Shown here piece after piece: positions 57,601-64,000 of a DNA stretch of 64,000 nucleotides (positions are counted from its first letter, which is position 1; each line of letters begins with the position of its first letter). Position numbers and translations under genes: made by a program. Below the pieces are notes generated by a model that did no database searches, was not told where the DNA came from, and was given only the letters and a program-made list of their open reading frames with translations. Source of the stretch: Hydractinia symbiolongicarpus (taxonomy: Eukaryota; Cnidaria; Hydrozoa; Anthoathecata; Hydractiniidae); the NCBI RefSeq assembly GCF_029227915.1, contig NC_079881.1, forward strand, positions 19,505,501-19,569,500, given 5' to 3'.

Positions 57601-60600
57601 AAAGCTTTTTGGATTCCACAATTTATGTTTGGTTCACAGCAGGTTAACGTACTTTCTTCCAAAGTAACATCGACAATAAAAAATCCATTTTTATGACATA
57701 AAAATGCTACCTATGAATTTTAATTGATTGATTCGAACATTCATAAAGCAAGTCTTTGCCAAAATCTTATAAGTGATTGCTAATAATTCGAACCTCCATA
57801 ATTCGGACACCTTCATAATTCGAATGTGTGTTTCTGCCTCTGCCTTCGTCATATTTATCAATCACTTTAGCATTACCATAGTAACAATACTTTGTCACAT
57901 TTTGGGAAAAAATGAATTTTTGCTTGCTCTTTTGTGTTATAACCTGTCTTTTTCTTTAAAAAAATCAAAATATACATAAAATATGACAAAGTCATTTGCA
58001 GCAGGTATCGATGAGCACGTGTGCAAAGGTTTGTTAAGTTTCTCCATCGTTAAGGGGGGTTTGGACATTTTAAGTCATGTATACATCGTGAAATACTAAC
58101 ATCTAAAATTCCTTGTAAAAGAGTTTTCCGCAACATGACCTTTCAACAATAGCCTATTTAAAGATGTGCAGAAGGTGAGAATATCAAACTGCACATATTT
58201 TTTAGAAAAAATTTTTTTTGTAAATTTTTTTTATTTATACCATTACAGTATTCTTAAGCACTAAATTCACTGCACTGAATTTTTTTTTTTACAAAAATCA
58301 ACGTTCTAAATTTCAAACTCTGTATAATTATCTTTAAATGTTATAAATATCTTTTTATCCCCGGGAATCTACTGTCCCTAGTTCCTTGCGTGTCTCAATG
58401 TACTGCAAAAATGAGACTTTATAACCACTCCACAGAAACAGAATTATTTCCATCGAACTCTCCACATTTACCAGTTTCCATTAAACTTCCAGATCAAAAT
58501 ATCTTCCTACCTCATACGCCACATTCGAATATTGTATCTTCGGCGCTGTAGCTCTTGCAAAATACATATGAAAAGCAACAGGTAAAAATGCTGAGTATCT
58601 GTGCAACACAAAACTCTGTTGGCGTTGAACTTTTTCTTGAACAAGATCAGAAAATTCCAACCAATCTGCACCCATAATGATGGACTCCATGTAGGGATCT
58701 TTTGTCCTCGAGTTTAAATACTGATCGAATAAACCTAAGCAATACAATTTTAAATAACATCATTTATATCTCCTTAGTTTTTTAGTGCTTTTTTAATTTT
58801 CGAGGTGGTGTAAATCATGCCTTAGCACCTGACTATGATTGTCATTGAAAATAAGGGTATTATAGTATTTTGATTCTTAGATTTTTAGAATCTCCGGGCT
58901 AGATCAATTCTATAAACACTTTATAATTTTTAAAAAATATAAACAGGACATTTTTCTTATATCAAAAGTGAACACTAGAAAAGTTACGAAAAGTAAAAAA
59001 TGTTTAAATGTAGTCCAACCTTTCGTGATTCATGAAGTCGAAACTGCTATACGATGAAAACGCTGGTTAATACGCCTTATATATTTTATCACATTATATC
59101 GTTTGTTACATTCTGACTTTCCTTTCTTTTCTCTGCACTAAAACATGAAATATGATATACCTTGCATCATTTTCTCGAACTCAGTGTTTCCGGACACAAG
59201 ATGAAGCATGTAATAAAATCGTGCACCAGCACTGGTTTTCGGGTTCGCGTTTATCCCGGATAGTTTTTTTTTGGTGCGTGGTAATTGAAATACTTCTGTG
59301 AGAATCATCCGCAGACCTTTTTTCATATCTTTTTGTCCAATTTCCATTGTTTTCAAATCGTCCGGTTTAAATTCTTTAACTCTTTGCTGGATAAACTGTG
59401 AATTAAAATAAATTCTATTTACCAACTCTGGGTATGATTTAAAAACAACCCTGGGAAAACCGTACGAATTAAAATTAACGAAAGGTGTAAAAATTATCTT
59501 AATGTTAAATTGTAAAGTAACGACACAAAATGTAAGCTTTAGAGTTGCATGGGCATTACCTGAAGTGTATTTAAACACGATCTAATGTCGTTCTCAGCTT
59601 TTTCAGATAACAAAAGTAACGTGGTCATGTCGATGCGCAAACTTTCCAGTTGTGATATCTGAAAATAATTGTAGTAAACGTGAAACAACAACAACGACAA
59701 CGAGAACGACGACGACGACGACAACGACAACAACAACGACGACGACAACGAGAACGACTGCAATGGAGTAGACATAGACGACGACAACTAGCGTGTCTAT
59801 TGGATTTTTAAAATACTGTTAAGGTTTTAAAGGTTTTTATTATTTTATTATCTGTTTCTTCAACATTTTTTAAATATTTTTGTTATAGATGACATGTTAT
59901 AAGGTTCAATGTAAATTGCAAAACATTAATACGAAATTGAAAATACCACGGGTATTATAACTAGACACAATTGCTTGCGGAAGTATTCAAACTTCAAGAT
60001 AAGGTGTTTTATAGAGAATAGTAGATATTCAATTTTTTAAAGGTGACAGAGTCTGATTTCAACGCTTTCAGGATTTTCAGGGTCGGACAACAACGACAAC
60101 AACGACGACGACAACGAGAACGACAACAACAATAAACAACAGCATGTACCACGTAACCACTCACCATTAGCAACCTATTTGTTAGCCGACTTGCAAGCGT
60201 CGGAGGAAAACGTAAAGTAAATGCGACCTGGCGCAACTGACGTAAAGCTGGTACATATCTAAAAAAAGTAAAATTACAAAAATTTCATAAAAGTAGATAA
60301 TCATTTTTATTCAAGTCTAAGATATTTTTAACACGAGTAACACATTAACTAAGTCTCGTGTTGACTCGTATTAAATAAAATAAGAAAAAGAAATATTAAG
60401 AGACATAAAAATTATAAAAACTAAAATTTGGGAGGTTTGGGAAATATAGACATATGATGTGCATAAATCAGCTCGTAAAACACGGACGTTGACAGTCGTA
60501 ATCAATTTTGGGCAAACAAATTTTAATTTTAAAACTGCTCATAAATGTCCACTGATACTTAAGGACTTCAAGTCCAGCAGGTATTTAATCTGGCTCAATG

Positions 60601-63600
60601 GTTTTATCACTATTTGTATAATTAACGTCGTAACGTTCCCGCTTGGGAGGTTGATGACCCCGAGCCTGATGACGTTAGATGTTTTCCATATTTTTATACG
60701 GAACTTTCTATACATGCAGCTAGTCAGACTCTTTTTACTCTTCGCTATTAACAATTAGATTAATCATTTCATTTCGTAGCAAATGAAAGTAAGTGTACCT
60801 CAGTTGGGTTTGCACGCAGGGGTACAAGATTCCTTTGACTAGCGCGTACTAAAGCCAACTTTGTTCCCTCCTACAACCCAAGCTATAGAAAGCAACAACC
60901 AGACAATACACACGCGACTTTTAGTGCAAACACTTCTAATTTTGTTGATATGATTTGAAAGAAAAACACACTAACTAAATTATTCCAATTATGGAACACA
61001 CCTCAGCTCCTTATCAAAATCTAGTCTCTACGAGATAGATAAAAAAGTATTTTTCAATTTTCGGAAATGATATAAGAGATATTTTTTTCACAACACAGAA
61101 GATATAAAACATGATGAATATTTAGATATGCCTTCCTTTGGTACACTGAATTTGGTGTCCACAGGAACTAGCGATGGACTGGATACTTTTATAAAACCAG
61201 CCCCTGAACAATGATTCTACAGTCCTTCAAGAAAATCTCACTCTATTTATAAGTGTCATTGTTCTAAAAGGCCTTTGTTTCAGATTGTTGATTACACCCG
61301 TAGATAAAAAATCTCTTTTTTTTGTTCCACAAAAAACTATCAAACCAATTACACTTCTCCGCAAAGGTCTAAATAAAAACTTACTGATCGTTACATATAC
61401 AAATAATAGGTCGATTTAAAATGAATTCTCTCTTCTTTCTTTTCTTCTTGTTCTTACCACCAGCTAATAACAAAATAAAAATAAAATATATAAGTAATTA
61501 AGTAAAAAGATGGATAGAAAAATCATTCTGAACAAACTTACCCATTTCAGTTGCTTTTACAATATCTAGGAGGATGTTTATCGCTTGCTGAAATAGACAT
61601 GAAAAATGTGAATAACATTCATTTACGTTTTGCAAATAGTACTAATTAAGCCTTAAAAAAAGTCTTAGAATGTTTATCACATGAAAATTTTGTAATGAAA
61701 TACACTTAATTTTACTTTACTAGGCTTGGGGTGGAAGTCAACAAAATTTCTTATGTAAATTAATCCATACACTGAAAAATGATTTTTTGCATATCCCTCA
61801 GGTTCAAAATTACTGAAAACAAAAAAATGCCAAAATTTGTGTTTATCGGAACATGACATAATCATTTACAAAATATTTATCATAAACTAATTTTCAAATA
61901 ACATTGCTAGAAATTGAACGCATTAAAACATACTATGGGAGCTCCATCGATTTCATCGATAACAAGACAATTTGGCCTTTTTGATGCACCAATGGTAGCC
62001 TTCATCTGTGTAGTGGATTCAATTTTGTTTAAAAACACCTCAGGAGAACGATCATCACTGTCAAAAAAAGAAACGAATTTTCCTTAAAGCATTCATGGGA
62101 GAGCTTGCTGCGATAGTTATGAAAAAAAGGGTACCACACATGCATTTTTGTACTTGTTCGACCAATTTTACACATTAACCAATATAACGTGCAAATTTTG
62201 CAGAATTTAGTACCCAAGGAAATTAGTATGAATAACATTGGAAAGATTAAATAGATAGAAAAAAAAAATAAAAATGTTACAAAATTAATTTTGCAATGAG
62301 TAATGGTTATCCCACTTTATCATTTTTATTGACCTCAGATTATCATATGCTTCAGGTGATCAGACAAGATCAGTATTAACAGGGTGGTGATCAGTGTTTG
62401 TTTGGATTGTAAAATAGTATTCCAGTAGAAGAATAACACAGCAATTTACTATAATCTAAAGTTGTTTCTCAAAATGACCCGAACTACCCAAAATATGCGA
62501 AATTATATCTTTGCTACAAATTAACCAGCCTCTGAGCATAACAAAGATCAGTTAAAATATGCATTTCGATTGAAAATAATTTTAATAAATTTCAATTCTT
62601 AAACTTGATAACAATTGACTGAGAAAAATAAAAATTGTTTACCTTGCGTTCATTTCCACAACATTATAGCCGGCATGATGCGAGATTACATGGGCTAATG
62701 TTGTCTTACCAAGCCCAGGGTTTCCACATAACAGAGCAATCTGAGAAGAAAGCATGTGAACGAAAATTCTAAAAAACTGTTAGGAACATTGTAATAAACA
62801 TGGATTACTGTTGCCTCTACAAAATGACACTAGAAAATGGTTTTATAATTAATCTTGGTGTGCTAAAAAACATTTATCTAAAGTAAAAACTTTTGTCTTT
62901 TCACATGTGAAAAACAAGTTGTGCTGCGAACTACATTTCCGAACTACATTTCCACTAATTTAGTCACAGCTATATATTTTCCCATGTTGAAGGTTAATCG
63001 CTACTTTTAGGGGCGGATACAACCATGAAAACCATAGTACTTTTGCAAAGCACATCAAAGGAGAGTCAAGCCTCAGCAAACACTCCTGAATGGAGATAAA
63101 ATTAATAACTCAGATCCTGGGCACAAAGGAACTTTATTAAACGCTTATAATAATATTTTGCGTTGCTTTTAGACCAATTACTAGTTTTAGATACACAGGA
63201 TTTTTGCATTGGATAATTCTACTTAGCCAAGAGCCGAAGTGGCCTAGTCTAAATCCACCCTTGACTTTGTGCAAGAAATACACTGATGCTTTAGATAATG
63301 TATGCTAATCTCTTATGGATTTCCATAAAGTAAAATAATAGCCAAGATTCTCTGTTTAAACGAAAAAAACTTGCAAAAATCTTGTTAGGCTAAGAAATAG
63401 CATTTTAAAATAACTAAATTTAAAAAGTTTTTCTAGATGAAACGAAATACCATGACTAATACTGTTATTTGTATTGGTTAACAATAAAAAAACACAGCAA
63501 AATGAGTGAAGGGATAAATAGAAAGAATGGAGTAAATATTTTTCTAAAAAACTACCTTTCGTTTCGGTCTTCCCTTGTTGTCAAGAACCTAAATACCATT

Positions 63601-63921
63601 TAAGGATAAATACATTGTGTACTCTTTTTCATACTACAAGTTTGTAAATATGGAACACAAATTAGTAATTTGATAGTTGGTAAAAAAAATAGCAGAAAGT
63701 AACATTTTTTTGAGAGAAATAATGACATATGAAAAAGCAAGCATTACCAAATCGTCCTCGAAATCATATTTTTGGAACGTAGGTTTACCATCTTTCACAT
63801 TTGTTTGTTGTTGTTCTTTTTTCTCTGCCACCTTCTTTTGCCTCTTGCTTGTTTTTGTTCCTTTTTTAAACACAACATCATCCCAGAGTTTTAACCATCT
63901 TAAAAGATGACGGTTTGTTCC
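54601..63921 (-). CDS. CHTF18: CTF18 clamp-loader large subunit, C-terminal 15 exons (5' end beyond window)
   Basis: Exons on the minus strand: 63921-63748, 63588-63556, 62740-62643, 62057-61934, 61587-61542, 61463-61385, 60258-60165, 59658-59560, 59395-59161, 58734-58511, 57505-57356, 56452-56322, 56158-56012, 55365-55229, 54722-54601. They sum to 1893 nt (630 codons plus TAA) with consistent phases. CTF18 replaces RFC1 in an alternative PCNA loader that works in replication, cohesion and checkpoint signalling. Seen: L-L-R-W-L-K-L-W-D, Walker A C-G-N-P-G-L-G-K-T-T-L-A-H, Walker B L-V-I-D-E-I-D-G-A-P, sensor I-I-C-I-C-N-D-Q, E-N-D-I-R-S-C-L-N-T-L-Q, F-F-G-R-V-V, and the Ctf8/Dcc1-binding tail R-F-R-F-N-E-G-Y-T-N-A-V-R-R. 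Human CHTF18 is 975 aa, so about a third lies right of the window. Walker A has N where human has P; the G-x4-G-K-T core is kept. Confidence 0.95.
56611..57297. repeat. 28-bp minisatellite filling a CHTF18 intron
   Basis: About 25 units of GATATATGATGTGGTCGCGA plus ATAGGTTT, with 25-bp variants lacking three bases and variants with GTCCAAATAGG or GTCGCAAAAAG. It occupies most of the 903-nt intron 56453-57355. Several long minus-strand ORFs here come from the repeat, which lacks stops, and are not genes. Confidence 0.93.
59687..59764. repeat. (AAC/GAC)n compound trinucleotide repeat, CHTF18 intron
   Basis: Runs of ACGACGACGACGAC and ACAACAACAACG with interspersed GAGAACGAC, near the acceptor end of the intron 59659-60164. 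Confidence 0.85.
60086..60139. repeat. second (AAC/GAC)n repeat, same CHTF18 intron
   Basis: GACAACAACGACGACGACAA with GAGAACGACAACAAC, close to the donor end of the same intron. It shares the GACGACGACAACGAGAACGA block with the other array. Confidence 0.85.
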
Positions 63922-64000
63922 CTAAAACAAGATATTTCTATAGCTATATATCCCTAATAATAATTCTTAGTTGCTCTAAATTTTCAACCAACGAAAGCCT
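63922..64000 (-). other. CHTF18 intron running off the window
   Basis: Directly upstream of the 63921 acceptor (TTGTTTTAG). No further exon is seen before the window edge. Confidence 0.6.

Overview
The window is AT-rich animal DNA with many short, intron-split genes (GT-AG introns, often under 1 kb) and a heavy load of small transposon-derived repeats. The gene content (metazoan BTAF1, CHTF18, RNASEH2C, DNAL4, two cytoplasmic-type actins, a HEPN-NACHT/NB-ARC-like TPR receptor and a Bim-like BH3 protein) and the repeat style suggest a cnidarian, most likely a hydrozoan. That placement is inference; nothing in the window proves it. I reconstructed exons by hand from homology, frame and splice sites. 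For each multi-exon gene the exon lengths sum to a whole number of codons, with compatible phases at every junction.

Layout: (1) 182-22100, plus strand: the last 30 coding exons of BTAF1 (Mot1-type SNF2 ATPase), whose 5' end lies left of the window. Its introns hold a LINE remnant, Helitron-like elements (including a tandem array at 15937-16559) and, antisense in the 3.4-kb intron 28, a 130-codon gene with a full BH3 motif. (2) 23562-26333, minus: a single-exon 923-aa HEPN-NTPase-TPR (STAND) protein. (3) 26334-29816: non-coding, with foldback and terminal-inverted-repeat elements. (4) 29817-32292, minus: RNASEH2C in four exons. (5) 32790-37770: two decayed non-LTR retrotransposons, a third fragment nested inside one of them, and a terminal-inverted-repeat element. 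(6) 39677-46622, plus: two three-exon actin genes encoding the same 376-aa protein. Each has a perfect CArG box upstream, and a duplicated block plus a 128-bp satellite lie between them. (7) 47583-50485, minus: DNAL4, three coding exons. (8) 50564-53923: a repeat-dense zone with two tRNA-like SINE copies, a broken tyrosine-recombinase ORF between perfect 62-bp direct repeats, a 39-bp tandem repeat and MITEs. (9) 54601-63921, minus: the last 15 coding exons of CHTF18 (Ctf18 clamp-loader subunit), whose 5' end lies right of the window. One intron is almost filled by a 28-bp minisatellite.

The genes do not form one pathway. Most are housekeeping genes (transcription, replication, ribonucleotide removal, cytoskeleton, dynein motors). 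The two that stand out biologically are the nested BH3 gene (apoptosis) and the HEPN-STAND receptor (innate immunity or cell death), which lie within 8 kb of each other on the same strand.
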